In this document: positions 10,795 through 21,105 of the stretch, piece after piece
Numbering within the stretch: position 1 is the first letter of the stretch
Layout of the letters: the number at the start of each line of letters is the position of its first letter
NCBI GenBank assembly: GCA_033557465.1
Contig: CM066043.1
Coordinates: forward strand, 110,784,278-110,848,277
DNA length: 64,000 nt
Source of the DNA: Ichthyophis bannanicus
Taxonomy: Eukaryota > Chordata > Amphibia > Gymnophiona > Ichthyophiidae
Direction of reading: 5' to 3'
The notes under the pieces: model-generated
What the model was told of the DNA's origin: nothing
What the model saw: the letters and a program-made list of their open reading frames with translations, nothing else
Databases searched by the model: none
Program-made: the position numbers and the translations under genes

Positions 10795-11457
10795 CAGCCG
10801 CAGGGGGAGAACCCACAGGAGGGGAGACGACTGAGGGTGCCACCAGGAACTCCAAGGCAGCCTTTCGAAACATGTCTTCGGACTTCTGCTTACGGCTGAG
10901 CAGGGCCTCAGAGGACATTTTTTTACAGAGCGAACAGAGCTCTGGGTCATGGTCGACTCCCAGACAGCTTAGAGAGCAGTCATGAGTGTCCATAAGTGAC
11001 ATGTTCCTAGAGCATCTATCGCATTTTTTAAACCCGGTGGCCATGGGGGCAAAAACGGCCCTTGCGAGGTCAAAGACCCACGCGGCCAGTGGTTGGAAAG
11101 AAAAAAGGGTGCGAAGCCCAGGAAGAAAAAAATTTGAAAAGGTATTCCCACAAGTTCCAAAAGAGAGCAAGGGGAGGATGGGTAGAGGATCGGTGCAACC
11201 GGAAAAAGAGATATAGCTTGTCAAGGCGAGGAAAACAAACTTTTTCCGAGGGACGAGGACATGCATCCAAAGGGCTCCGTGGAAAAAGGGAGACTGAGCA
11301 AGATGGCACCCTTGGGCAGAAAGAGGACCACGCACGTGTGGTAGAAATCCCAAAGGCTTTCTTTGAAAGCTGGGGAATTGCTCCGCACGGGCTCCGTCGA
11401 TGCCGATGTCATTCATAAGCGAGGACTGACTTCCTGCTTGTTCCTGGAGAATTAAAA
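10795..11457 (-). mobile_element. Inverted 5' end of another DIRS element
   Basis: Read on the minus strand, this begins with the lineage's 5' terminal repeat (about 11,457-11,290, CTCCAGGAACAAGCAGGAAG as seen inward). It then encodes the gag start: ATGFKKCDRCSRNMSLMDTH and CLGVDHDPELCSLCKKM. It stops in mid-gag near 10,795, directly against the end of the DIRS-2 recombinase in opposite orientation. Only the first 0.66 kb of the element is present. It may be a 5' remnant of an element inserted into DIRS-2, or the product of an inversion plus deletion. Confidence 0.75.
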
Positions 11458-11780
11458 ATCGCATTGAAAAAAATTATCAGCTTCCCGGCTGCCTCATATT
11501 TCAGGTGATTTTTAAAAAGAGAAAAAGCTTGCATTTTAGAGCCAAATCTTTAGTTTTTATTAAAGTACGAAACAAAGAAAACAACAGCAGATAAACACCA
11601 TAGGGACTATCCAGTCTGCCCTCTGTAATACCTTGCAATTACTGAACTCTATAATCACTTCCTCTCCTATTGAGACCTCTCTGCTTGTCCCATGGTTTCT
11701 TAAATTTAAATATAGCTCCAACAGCCTTTTCATAAGGGAACATTTCCTTAGCTTACTCCAGTATCTACCCCTTTTCACAT

Positions 11781-12575
11781 TAAGAACATAAGATATGCCA
11801 TACTGGGTCAGACCAAGGTCCATCAAGCCCAGTATCCTGTTTCCAACAGTGGCCAATCCAGGTCATACGTACCTAGCAGTTTCCCCAAAAAACACAGGTT
11901 CCGCAATGCTTGTACTGGGTCAAGCATTGATATCCTGGGTCCCTTCTTAATAATGGTTTATGGACCTTTCCTCCAGGAACTCGTCCAAACTTTTTTTAAA
12001 CCCAGCTACACTAACAGCCTTTACTACATCCTCCGGTAACAAATTCCAGAGTTTGATTACACGTTGAGTGAAAAAATATTTTCTTTTATTAGTCTTAAAT
12101 AGTTTACCCTGTAGCTTCATTGCATGTCCCCTAGTCTTTCTATATTCTGATAACGTAAACAACCGATCTACGTTTACCCGTTCCACGCCGTTCATTAATT
12201 TATAGACTTCTATCATATCTCCCCTCAGCCGTCTCTTTTCCAGGTTAAAGAGCCCTAACCTTTTTAGCCTTTCTTAATAGGAGTATCCTTCCATCCCCTT
12301 TACCATTTTGGTGGCTCTTCTCTGAACCTTTTCTAATAATGCTATATCCTTTTTAAGATAAGGCGACCAGAATTGCACACAATATTCAAGGTGCGGTCTC
12401 ACCATGGAACGATATAGAGGCATTATAATATCTTTTGTTTTATTTTCCATTCCTTTCCTTATGATACCTAGCATTCTATTTGTTCTCTTGGCCGCCGCTG
12501 CACACTGGGCCGAGGGTTTCAACATACTATCCACATTTATCCTACACCCCCACATTCCACTTCTTCCTTTCAATT
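11781..12575 (-). mobile_element. CR1-2: 3' end of a CR1 LINE
   Basis: The minus strand encodes the CR1 C-terminus: MLKPSAQCAAAAKRTNRMLG, MVRPHLEYCVQFWSPYLKKD, then [20 protein letters not shown] and [14 protein letters not shown] frameshift near 12,270 splits the two blocks. The 3' UTR (about 11,781-11,950) ends at the sequence TAAGAACATAAGA. The same 3' end occurs at the large CR1-3 (60,775), so the two are one family. 5'-truncated, as is usual for CR1. Confidence 0.9.
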
Positions 12576-13297
12576 GGATAAAACCTGGCTTCTGTGTATT
12601 TATGCCATGAAGGTACCGAAATGTCTGTCATCTCTTTCCTGCTTTCCTAGCATGCTTCACGTTTAGGAGATTCAATACATGTGATAAATAGTAATACAAT
12701 GTATTATCTTAACCAAAGTTAGGGGTATATTTACTAAAGAGGCAAAAAAGTGCAGATACCACATGGCTTTTGCAGTTAAAGCAGCGCTATCTGTGGGAGG
12801 CAATAACAGGCCATGTAACAATGCAACACCTTGAGGTTTTAGTTGAATTTTTGTCTCCCTATTTTTTATTTTTCCTTTATATTCTGAACTTGGCGAGGGT
12901 CTGTCTTCTGAGTGCATGACTGAGGTCAGGCGTTCTGTTAACTTGTACATGGGGATCTGTACTGTAGTAATTTGACTTTTCAAATAGGCGTATGGATGTT
13001 CTAGGGCCTGCTGCAGTATTTATAGTGCTACTTTTTCTGGGCAGGCCCCCTTGTTGTATGAGTTTTGGAAGTGTATGCTGGTATGGTAGGGTAGATTTGG
13101 CCTTCTAGACTTTTGTAGGGTTTTATATTAGTTCCCAATATGCCTGGTACTGGAGAATGTTTGTTGTATGACTAGAATCAGATTTTAATTTTTTTTTAAA
13201 TATATTGAGTTCTGTGGGTGAATGTCTTACCCACTGTTTTGGAGGGGGTTCTATGAATGCAAAATATATGTTCAAAAAGAAAAAGCAAGCACCACAA
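12576..13297. other. No gene; possible hAT-core remnant
   Basis: No reading frame looks coding. Part of it (about 12,890-13,000, with CTGAGTGCATGACTGAGGTC and GCGTTCTGTTAAC) resembles the interior of the hAT element at 27,374-29,988 (about 29,575-29,610), which suggests a decayed relative. The right end is the boundary of DIRS-3. Confidence 0.35.
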
Positions 13298-13480
13298 AGC
13301 ACAGTTACTTACCTGTAGCAGGTGATCTCTGGGAACAGCAGGAATTAGTCCTCACATATGGGTACGTCGGTACCGACGGAGCCTGCGCGGGAACGCTCCC
13401 CAGCTTCCCAGAAGGAAAGCTTTTGGGAGCATCCCACAGCGCCTGTGCGCTGCCTTCCCGCCTTTCCTAACCAACTCTCC
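13298..13480. repeat. DIRS-3 left (3') inverted terminal repeat
   Basis: The left end carries the outer extension AGCACAGTTACTTACCTG, then repeat sequence matching the right end in inverse. It contains the 14 bp perfect palindrome CGTCGGTACCGACG at 13,365-13,378, present again at 18,881-18,894 in the right repeat. Confidence 0.9.
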
Positions 13481-13574
13481 TCAGTTCAAGTTTAAAGCTG
13501 AGACAATAGAGAGAGAGAGGAAAGGAAAGATAGAGAGAGATTCAACTCCTAGGGGAGGTGGGAGGGTTGTGAGG

Positions 13575-13660
13575 ACTAATTCCTGCTGTTCCCAGAGATC
13601 ACCTGTTACAGGTAAGTAACTGTGCTATCTCCAGGAACAAGCAGGAATGAGTCCTCACAT
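13575..13660. repeat. DIRS-3 internal complementary region
   Basis: The left part is the inverse complement of the left outer end (TGTTCCCAGAGATCACCTG, then TACAGGTAAGTAACTGTG). The right part is the inverse complement of the right outer end (ATCTCCAGGAACAAGCAGG). The junction between them shows how the two ends meet in the circular intermediate. It lies between the recombinase stop (13,777) and the left end. Confidence 0.88.
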
Positions 13661-13776
13661 ATGGGGACTCCCTAGCTAAGATGCCTGGGAGATCCCCAAG
13701 GGTATGAGACCCTGAAGGGTTCCTCGTCTTCCTATAGATCTCAGGCATCCATTCAGGGAAGAAGGGCAGGAGTTGT

Positions 13777-14890
13777 TCAAGAATGGAACAGGTGTCTGAG
13801 GACAGCCTGACCAAACAAGGCATCCCGGCGGGAGTCCTTGTCCAAACAGTAATGGGCTGTGAAGGTATGAACCGAGGCCCAGGTGGCTGCTCGACAGATC
13901 TGGTCGATGGACACAGAATGAAGATGAGCCATAGAGGTGGCCATGGCCCTCACATTGTGAGCTGTGACATGGCCCTCCAGAGAAAGGTTCTTACTCTGGT
14001 AAGCAAAAGAAATACACTGAGCAATCCAATTGGACAGTGTTCTTTTGGAGACTGGAAGTCCTAAATGAGAAGGATCAAAAGCAACAAAAAGCTGGGAAGA
14101 CTTTCTATGTTGCTGAGTCCTGTGTAAGTAAAAAGCAAGAGCTCTTTTACAATCTAGAGTATGAAGGTTCCTCTCTGCACTGGATGCATGAGGAGCTGGA
14201 AAAAAGACAGGTAAATATACCTCTTGATTAAGATGAAAAGATGAGACCACTTTAGGCATAAAGTGAGGATTTGTCCTAAGGACTACCTTATCATGATGGA
14301 ACCTTGTATAAGGTGGATTAGCCACTAAGGCCTGCAGTTCACTGATGCGGCGAGCAGAAGTGATTTGCAATAAGGAAAATAACCTTCCAGGAAAGAAATT
14401 TCAAGAAGGTAGTGGCTAAGGGTTCAAAAGGTGGCTTCATAAGCTGACCAAGAACCAAGTTTAAGTCCCATGCCACCGGAGGAGGTCGAATGGGAGGTTT
14501 AGTTAAAGTTAGGCCTCTCATGAATCTTGCAATAAGAGGATGAGAGGAAATAGGTTGTCCATTGAGAGGCTTAAGGGATGCTGCAATAGCACTCAAATGG
14601 ACCCTTACTGAATTCGTTTTAAGGCCTGCACTGGAGTGATGCAGGAGATATTCCAATAGAGAATTCACAGGAAGTGCCAGAGGGTCAAGACCCTTTTGAG
14701 CACACCAAATGGAAAATCTTTTCCACTTAAAAGCATAGGAACGCCTGGTGGAAGGTTTTCTGGAAGCATGGAGGATATCCTTCACTTGCTGAGAAAGACT
14801 GAAGTCTTGAAGGTCTAGGCCTTCAGTAACCAAGCTCTGAGGTGAAGGGACGTGGGGTTTGGATGCCACAAAGTCCCTTCCTCCTGAGAC
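13777..14890 (-). pseudogene. DIRS-3 tyrosine recombinase, one frameshift
   Basis: The N-terminal DNA-binding half (about 14,890-14,370) reads RRSYAFKWKRFSIWCAQKGL and SAGLKTNSVRVHLSAIAA. The catalytic half (14,370-13,777) reads SARRISELQALVA (first catalytic Arg before ISEL), HNVRAMATSMAHL (HxxR box) and SVHTFTAHYCL (presumptive nucleophilic Tyr), ending QAVLRHLF. The two halves are in different frames because of one extra base in GCAAATC near 14,365. The enzyme would integrate the circular DNA copy without target-site duplication. All recognisable catalytic residues are intact, so this single base is the only visible lesion. Confidence 0.9.
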
Positions 14891-15370
14891 AGAAGGTCTG
14901 GCGCAGCTCCCAAGTCCAGGGAGGGGGCTTGGGAGAGATGCAGAAGTAGAGGGTACCACACTTGGCGTGGCCAGCGTGGAGCTATGAGGATCATAGATCC
15001 TTGATCCCTCTGGAGTTTGAACAGAGTCTTGGGAATCAAAGGAATGGGTGGAAAGGCATACAGGAAGCCCTGACCCCAATGAAGGAGGAAGGCATCCTTG
15101 GCCTGAACTCCCTGACACAGAATTCTGGAACAGAACCGGGGAAGTTTGGCATTCCACGGAGTTGCAAAGAGGTCTATGTCCGGGGTTCCCCATTCTTGGA
15201 AGATTCTGAGTACCTGATCCATGTGCAGGGACCATTCGTGTGGAAGCAGAACTCGACTGAGTCTGTCTGCCCAAGAGTTTTAGATTCCTGAGAGGTATAT
15301 TGCCAGGAGATGGATTTGATGCTCTCTGGCCAAGGCCCATAATCTTAGAGCTTCGTTGCAAAGCGACAGA
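14815..15370 (-). CDS. DIRS-3 RNase H distal part and methyltransferase-like region
   Basis: This frame continues the RT-RNase H protein after the frameshift at about 15,370: LSLCNEALRLWALARE, then GTPDIDLFATPWNAKLPRF, LLHWGQGFLYAFPPIPL and SMILIAPRWPRQVWYPLLL, ending RAWLLKA. DIRS-group elements are known to carry a Dam-like methyltransferase domain after RNase H, and the FPPIPL block sits where a DPPY-type motif would be. No Asp precedes the PP, so catalytic activity cannot be assumed. DIRS-5 and DIRS-6 keep the same block (FPPIPL and FPPWPM). Confidence 0.72.
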
Positions 15371-18300
15371 GCCAGTTCCTCCTTGCTTGTTTATGTAAAA
15401 CATGGCTACTTGATTGTCCGTATGAATGAGGACTGTCTTGTAGCTGAGGAGGGTATGAAAGACCTTGAGAGCTAGGAACACTGCTCGAAGTTCCAAGTGG
15501 TTGATATGAAGAGAGGTCTCCTGTGGGGACCAAGTGCCTTGGGTGGAGAGGTCTTGTCGATGAGCTCCCCAACCTGTTTGGGAGGCATCTGTTGTGAGGG
15601 TTGCTTGGGGTAACAAAGGTTGGAAGGGGGACCCCAGCAACAGATTTTGAGTGGACATCCACCATTGGAGAGACCAAAAGAGACGTTTGGAGGTTTCTAT
15701 TTGGTCTGAGATAGCTCCTGAAGCTTGAGTCCACAGGGTGGACAAAGTCCATTGAGCTGCTCTCATGTGTAGGCGAGCATAGGGTACCACATGCACTGTG
15801 GAAGCCATATGGCCTAGCAGCTGTAGCATCTCCCTGGCAGATAAGTGGCTCTTTGACTGAATCTGGGAGGCTAACTGCACTAGACGTTGACAACGGGCCT
15901 GAGGAAGGTAGGCCCTTGCAGAGGTGGTATCCAACCAGGCCCCTATGAATTCCAGGGACTGAGTAGGGGTGAGCTGGGACTTTGGGAGGTTTACCACAAG
16001 TCCCAGGTATTGCAGAATGCGCCTGGTGCAGTTCAGGGAGATCTGAACCTCTGACTGGGTTGGAGCTCGGATGAGCCAGTCGTCCAGGTATGGGAAGACA
16101 AATATTCCCAGAGTGCGTAGAAATGCAGCAACTATTGCCATGCATTTGGTGAACACTCTTGGAGCAGAGGCTAGATCGAAAGGAAGCACTCTGTATTGGT
16201 AATGTTTTCCCTGGAACAGAAAACGTAGGAATTTTCTGTGAGATGGATGGATGAGGACATGAGTGTACGCATCCTTGAGATCTAGAGAACAAAGCCAATC
16301 CTGACTCTGCAGGTATGGAAAGAGAGTGCCTAGAGAAAGCATCTTGAACTTCTCCTTGCATAGGAATCTGTTCAATTCTCTGAGATCTAGAATGGGTCTG
16401 TATCCCCCTGTTTTCTTTGGAATGAGAAAATAGAGGGAGTAAAACCCTGACCCCTGTTGAAGAAGAGGAACTTCTTCTATGGCTCCCTGGGCCAGAAGGG
16501 TAGTCACCTCCTGATCCAGAAGGTCGAGGAGAGAAGTGGGAGAATTGAAGTGTCTCACCATGGTGTAGGGAGGAAGGTCTGAGAAATGAAGTTTGTAGCC
16601 CTCTCTTATGATGGAGAGGGTCCACTGCTCTGATGTGATTTGCTCCCATCTGGGAGCAAAATGAGCTAACATTCCTGGAATGGTGAGAGGTTCTGGCTGT
16701 TGCAGAGCCAGAAAGGTTAAGTTCTCTAGTATCAAGTCAAAAAACCTGAGGGGGTTGGGACTGCTGGGTTGTAGCAGTCCCTGCAGGTTTAGGCCTGGCT
16801 GCTGACGCTTAGTAGCAAAGCGACCTGTAGAAGATTGTTGGCCAGAAGTGGAAGGAAATCTGCTCCTTTTGTAAAAAGGCTTTTTGAAAGGTTTTTTCTT
16901 GGCTGGAATGGAGGTTGACTTGGAAAGTCTATCCAGAGCAGAATTCTCTGCATCCATTTGAGTGGCTTTTATTTGCCACTCTTTGCCAAAGAGATTTTCA
17001 CCCGTACAGGGCAGATTTCCTAAGCCATCCTGAATCCAGGGCTCTAGATCAGAAGCCTGGAGCCAAGCAATTCTGCGAGCAGCTATGGCAATGCCTGAGG
17101 CTCTGCTGGCACCTTCAAAGGAGTCAAAGGCTGCCCTGTTGGAAAACTTTGAAATGTCTTGAGTATGCTTAAGCCAAAGGAGGAACTCATCCCTTTTATC
17201 CTCTGGAAGAAAAGGGAGAAAGTTGTGCAGCTTTTGTGCAACTTCCTTTAGAAACATACCCATATAAAGGCTATATGAGTTGATTCTGGCAATAAACATG
17301 CTGGCTTGGAAGATTTTTCTACCAAAAGCATCCAAGGTCCTGCATTCTCTTCCTGGAGGAGCAGAAGTGTGTCTTTTGGTACTCTTTATCCTTTTCATAG
17401 CTGACTGCACCACAATGGAGTGGTGAGGAAGCTGAGCTTTCTGAAATCCAGGACAAGGAGGGACACGGCCCATAGTGTCCAATCTGCGAGAATGAGGAGA
17501 AAGGGTGAGAGGAGTCTCCCATAAGTCAATCATATGTTCATGAAGAATTTCATGAATTGGTAAGGTGACTGCCTCTCTGGGAGCCTTAGAGTATCCTAAA
17601 ATATCAAATATTTTTGCTCTAGGCTCTGTTTCAGAGGTTACTGAAATAGAGAGTCCTTTAGCCACTTCTATTATGAAGTCTTGAAAGGACAAATCCTCTG
17701 GAGGAGACATTCTCCTTTTTGGAGAAGTAGGAAGGGTAATGGATACTTCAGGAGACTCATCTGATGAATCAGAATCATCAGAGGAATCGAAGTATCGTCT
17801 GTCCCCTTCCAACGATCGATACGCGTATCGATCGGTACTGACATCGGGCATCCCCGGTACCGGATCGGTACCGAGAAATAGCCCTGGACAAGGAACCGGA
17901 GTCGGTATCCTGGCTGATGTCGATGCAGTTGGTACCGGTATCGGCGCTGGTACCGGTACCGACAACGGAATTCGTTGCGGTACCGTCGGCGTCGCAGCTT
18001 TAATAAAAGCCATTATAGCCTGCTGCATGGATTGAACAGTGTGATCCATGGATGCCACGACTGCCTGGATGTCGGTACTGGGAGAAAGTGCCGGTACCCC
18101 AGAGCAGTCTAACAGGTGATCGGTCGAGGCCGTGCCATCGATGTCAACCTGTAACCCCATAGGAGGAGCTTTGGAAGCCGGAGCTTCCCGCCGGGGTTGT
18201 TTGGCTGGGGCAGGATCCTCGAGGGCAAGCCCGGAGGCATCTCGATGCTTAGAGGGAGATTTGCCCTTCAAGGACCTGCTAGGTTTATGTTTGGTTACCT

Positions 18301-18547
18301 GAGACCCATCAGGAGAGGAAGACCTGGAAGATGTCGATGCCACCGCCGGTGCATCCGTTGGAAACAGCACATGGAGCTTGGCTGCTCTGTTCTGTAACCC
18401 TCGTTTAGACATTAGAGAGCAGGACTGGCAATCCGGAATGGAGTGTTCAGGACCCAAACATTTAAGACACCATTCATGGGTATCTGTAACAGAAATTGTA
18501 CCGCTACACTTAGTGCATTTTTTGAACCCGGAGGCTGGTTTTTCCAT
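15370..18547 (-). CDS. DIRS-3 Gag-RT-RNase H polyprotein
   Basis: A single open frame runs about 1,060 codons before the frameshift. Residues 1-45 hold a Cys module (C11, C14, C27, C30, H35, C40, C43). Residues 60-290 are Ser/Pro-rich and low in complexity. Residues 290-640 are the conserved gag block (SPPEDLSFQDFIIEVAKGL, LDAFGRKIFQASMFIARINS). RT spans about 690-930 with ILDLRELNRFL, LCSLDLKDAYTH (catalytic Asp) and FPYLDDWLIR near residue 820. RNase H follows with LTTDASQTGWGAH, LELRAVFLAL and IHTDNQVAMFYINKQGG. Gag and RT share one frame here, whereas DIRS-6 uses two overlapping frames. The same frame stays open beyond 15,370 into the recombinase; I treat that as a frame overlap, not a true fusion. 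Confidence 0.88.
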
Positions 18548-18778
18548 GAGGGAAAATTTTCTTGTGGGCCTGGAGGCCTAAGAAGAAAAATACACCAAGT
18601 GAAGAAAAAATATATATATATATTTTTTTTTTTAGAAAGAAAAGAAAAGAAAAGACCGGCGGTACCGGTCCGGCGTCGGGGAAGGCAGACACGCGACCAA
18701 AGAAATAAATTAAAATAAAGAACTTCTTCAGCGGTGACAGTAACACGACCTGCTGGCTCCGCGGAAAAGAAGAACTGA

Positions 18779-18935
18779 GGAGAGTTGGTTAGGAAAGGCG
18801 GGAAGGCAGCGCGCAGGTGCTGTGGGATGCTCCCAAAAGCCTTCCTTCTGGGAAGCTGGGGAGCGTTCCCGCGCAGGCTCCGTCGGTACCGACGTACCCA
18901 TATGTGAGGACTCATTCCTGCTTGTTCCTGGAGAT
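18779..18935. repeat. DIRS-3 right (5') inverted terminal repeat
   Basis: Inverse of the left repeat, ending GCTTGTTCCTGGAGAT at 18,920-18,935. It contains the palindrome CGTCGGTACCGACG at 18,881-18,894. This is the 5' end of the element, upstream of the gag start at 18,547. Confidence 0.9.
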
Positions 18936-19198
18936 TGCAGTTTATAACAACAAAATACAAATGAATTATAATTTGGAGTTATAAATGCTGTGGGTCTCGC
19001 TCTCTCTTTTAGTTCCTTTGTGTGCGGACATCTTGCATTTGCTGCACATTATCTAATCGGCTTTTTGGTTTGGTTCAGTCCCTGACTCGGGGGGGGTGGG
19101 GGGGGAAGGGAGGGCGCCTTTGAGCCGCCCCTGAGTACATACATATTTTTTCTGCCCCTGTTGGGCTTCTCAGTTTTCGGTAGCCTGTAGCTAGGGAG
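18936..19198 (+). other. Flank and a piece of the DIRS-2 3' region
   Basis: 18,936-19,100 shows no gene. About 19,155-19,198 (TAGCCTGTAGCTAGGGAG) matches the post-recombinase region of DIRS-5 at about 30,965-30,990 (TAGCCTGGAGCTGGGGAG), so it is DIRS-2 3' sequence. Its last 8 bases are the target duplication of the adjoining hAT element. Confidence 0.55.
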
Positions 19199-20784
19199 TA
19201 GGGTTGCCAACTTTTTCACCGAGAAAAACCCGACACCTGTGGCTCGCCATGCTCCACCCATTCTCTGCCCCTAGTCCCACCCCTGCCCCCCCCCAGCCCC
19301 ACCCACAAAAATTACCGATGATACATGTAGGCTAACTTCCTTGGTCAGATAATTAAACTGGGAACCCCAAAATCCAAACATGAAATGTACAACACTGGAG
19401 AAATAAAACTATAAACTAATTTCCTCTTGCACTAAACAAAAACGCAAAGATGTTAGCAATACACACTTCCCAGACCAGACATATTCCAGTTAATAAATTC
19501 AAAATAAAAAGTATTTTTCTACCTTCTGTTTGGGCATTTTATTTTTCAGTTGCAATTGCTCCAGTCACTTTCTTCTGGTTTCTTCGTGTCTTCTGCGAGC
19601 TATCCATTTGTCCTTTCTTCTCTTTTAGATGTTTTCCATTCTCTATTTCTGCTTTAACATACTGATTGTTTCCCTTTTGCTCTTTCCCCCAATTCTTTCC
19701 TTATTCCTTTATCATCCGTTTAAATTTCACCCTTCCATTCTCAAGCCCCTCTTACTCTCCCAATACCCGGCCCATAATAGACTTTTCTTCCACACAAAAT
19801 ATTTTTTCCCCTCTCCATTCTCATTCCCCATCCATTCTAGTCCTACCCCAAAATCAGTTCCCTTATAGTTCTAGACCCACCCAGCATCCACTCCCTTCTA
19901 GTCCCATTCTCCCATGCCCCACATCAGCCCATTTCCAGTCCTATTCCAGCTGTTCATCAGCCCATTTCCAGTGCTAGCCCTCACATCACAGGCCATTTCC
20001 AGTCCTAGCCCCCCCCCCCAATCACAACCCATTTCCAGTCCATGTCCCCCCCCCATAACCCTTTTACAGTCCAGGTCCCCCCCCCATCACAGCCTATTTC
20101 CAGTCCAAGTCCACCCCCCATAGCCCTTTTCCGGTCCAGGTCCCCCCCCCATCACAACCCATTTCCAGTCCAAGTCCCCCCCCCCCATAGCCCTTTTCCA
20201 GTCCAGGTCCCCCCATCACAGCCCATTTGTAGTCCTAGCCCCCCCCATCACAGCCCATGCAGTCCTTGGCCTCCCCCCCCCCCCCCGACCAGCACCGCAG
20301 CTGTCTGAGGGGCTTTAGAGGGAAGCGGGGAAGCCCGCGCAAGGCCCCGGCTCCCTCTGTACAATCGCCAGCGTGAAGAGCCTTTTCTTTCACGCTGGGG
20401 GTTGTTTCTGTGAAGCCGCGAATGCTGGGAAAGGTTAAAGGGTTTTGCCTTTAACCTTTCCCAGCAATCGCGGCTTCACAGAAACAGCCGCCAGCGTGAA
20501 GGAAAAGGATCTTCACGCTGGCGGCTGTACAGAGGGAGCCGGGGCCTCGCGCAGGCTTCCCCGGCTCCCTCTGAAGCCCTCCGGTGTGTGGGCCGGCCCT
20601 GGGTGGTTTTATTTTTTACTTCGGGTCGGAAGAAAAGCCGGTCTTTTGCTCTGGCCGCTCCCAATCTTGCGGCCAGAGCAAAAAACCGGCTTTTCAAGGG
20701 CCGATTTTGCATCTGCGCCGGCAGCCGGCCTGGCCATGGAAAAACCGGCCAGGCCGGCTGAAAACCAGCCAGTTGGCAACCCTA
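19199..20784. mobile_element. hAT-1: non-autonomous hAT element with large palindrome
   Basis: A 1,586 bp element with the terminal inverted repeat TAGGGTTGCCAAC at its left and GTTGGCAACCCTA at its right. It is flanked by the perfect 8 bp duplication CTAGGGAG (19,191-19,198 and 20,785-20,792). It inserted into the DIRS-2 3' region. No transposase is present. From about 19,330 to 20,280 it holds a core that also occurs, in opposite orientation, inside hAT-2 (27,374-29,988), although the two elements have different termini. The core includes C-rich tandem units built on CCATTTCCAGTCC (about 19,920-20,290). The GC-rich end holds a large palindrome. Confidence 0.9.
20322..20575. repeat. Large imperfect palindrome in hAT-1
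   Basis: The arms fold around a centre near 20,445 (AAGGTTAAAG and CTTTAACCTT). They include the inverted blocks CGCGGCTTCACAGAAACA, CGCCAGCGTGAAG and CCCGGCTCCCTCTGTACA, about 120 bp per arm. A second, smaller palindrome follows at about 20,640-20,700 (TTTTGCTCTGGCCGC). Such arms can extrude as hairpins and may be prone to deletion when cloned or replicated. Confidence 0.85.
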
Positions 20785-21105
20785 CTAGGGAGTCCCATAC
20801 ATGAGGACTTCATTCCTGCTTGTCCACAGAGAAAAGGTAGTTTTGTCCATGGACAAAAGGAATAAGTCCTCACAACACTCCCAACTCCCCTAGGAGTTGT
20901 GTTCTACTATGGCTATAGTATTAGACAGAGCTAAAATGGTGCTGCCGCGGCATGCGAGGAGGCGGCACGCAGGTGCAATGGAATCTCCCTAGAGCTTCCA
21001 ATAGTAGCTGAGGAGCATTCCCATGCGGGATCATTAGGGGGTGTCGCCCATATGTGAGGACTTATTCCTGCTATTCACAGAGAATATCTGCTACAGGTGA
21101 GAAAC
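20785..21105 (+). repeat. DIRS-2 ICR and 3' terminal repeat
   Basis: Contains the ICR (about 20,795-20,872, with inverted GTCCACAGAG and TTTTGTCCATGGACAAAA blocks and ATGAGGACTTCATTCCTGC). The inverse of the DIRS-2 5' end follows (about 20,985-21,105: CTTCCAATAGTAGCTGAGG, CATATGTGAGGACTTATTCC). It matches inverted 5,755-5,860 and so identifies the far end of DIRS-2. Confidence 0.75.

Larger units (their letters stand above)
13298..18935 (-). mobile_element. DIRS-3: nearly intact DIRS element
   Basis: This 5.64 kb minus-strand element is bounded by inverted terminal repeats: left about 13,340-13,480 and right about 18,779-18,920, with roughly four mismatches in 150 bp. An ICR at about 13,575-13,660 contains the inverted left end fused to the right end. 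That fusion fixes the boundaries to about AGCACAG at 13,298 and GGAGAT at 18,935. Coding order is gag, RT, RNase H, MT-like region and tyrosine recombinase. Only two frameshifts (near 15,370 and 14,365) disturb the coding, so insertion was recent. It sits inside the territory of DIRS-2. Confidence 0.93.

Noticed and set aside
15345..16649. A 434-codon minus-strand frame
   Set aside because: It overlaps DIRS-3 RT and RNase H in the wrong frame. Its Ser/Pro/His-rich composition and lack of any family motif mark it as a shadow, although its length is notable.
14339..18547. A 1,402-codon Gag-RT-recombinase fusion protein
   Set aside because: The frame crosses the RNase H distal and MT-like region, where the conserved protein is read in another frame (14,815-15,370), and it ends inside the recombinase at a one-base insertion. 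It is better explained as one frameshift plus an overlapping open frame than as a real fusion.
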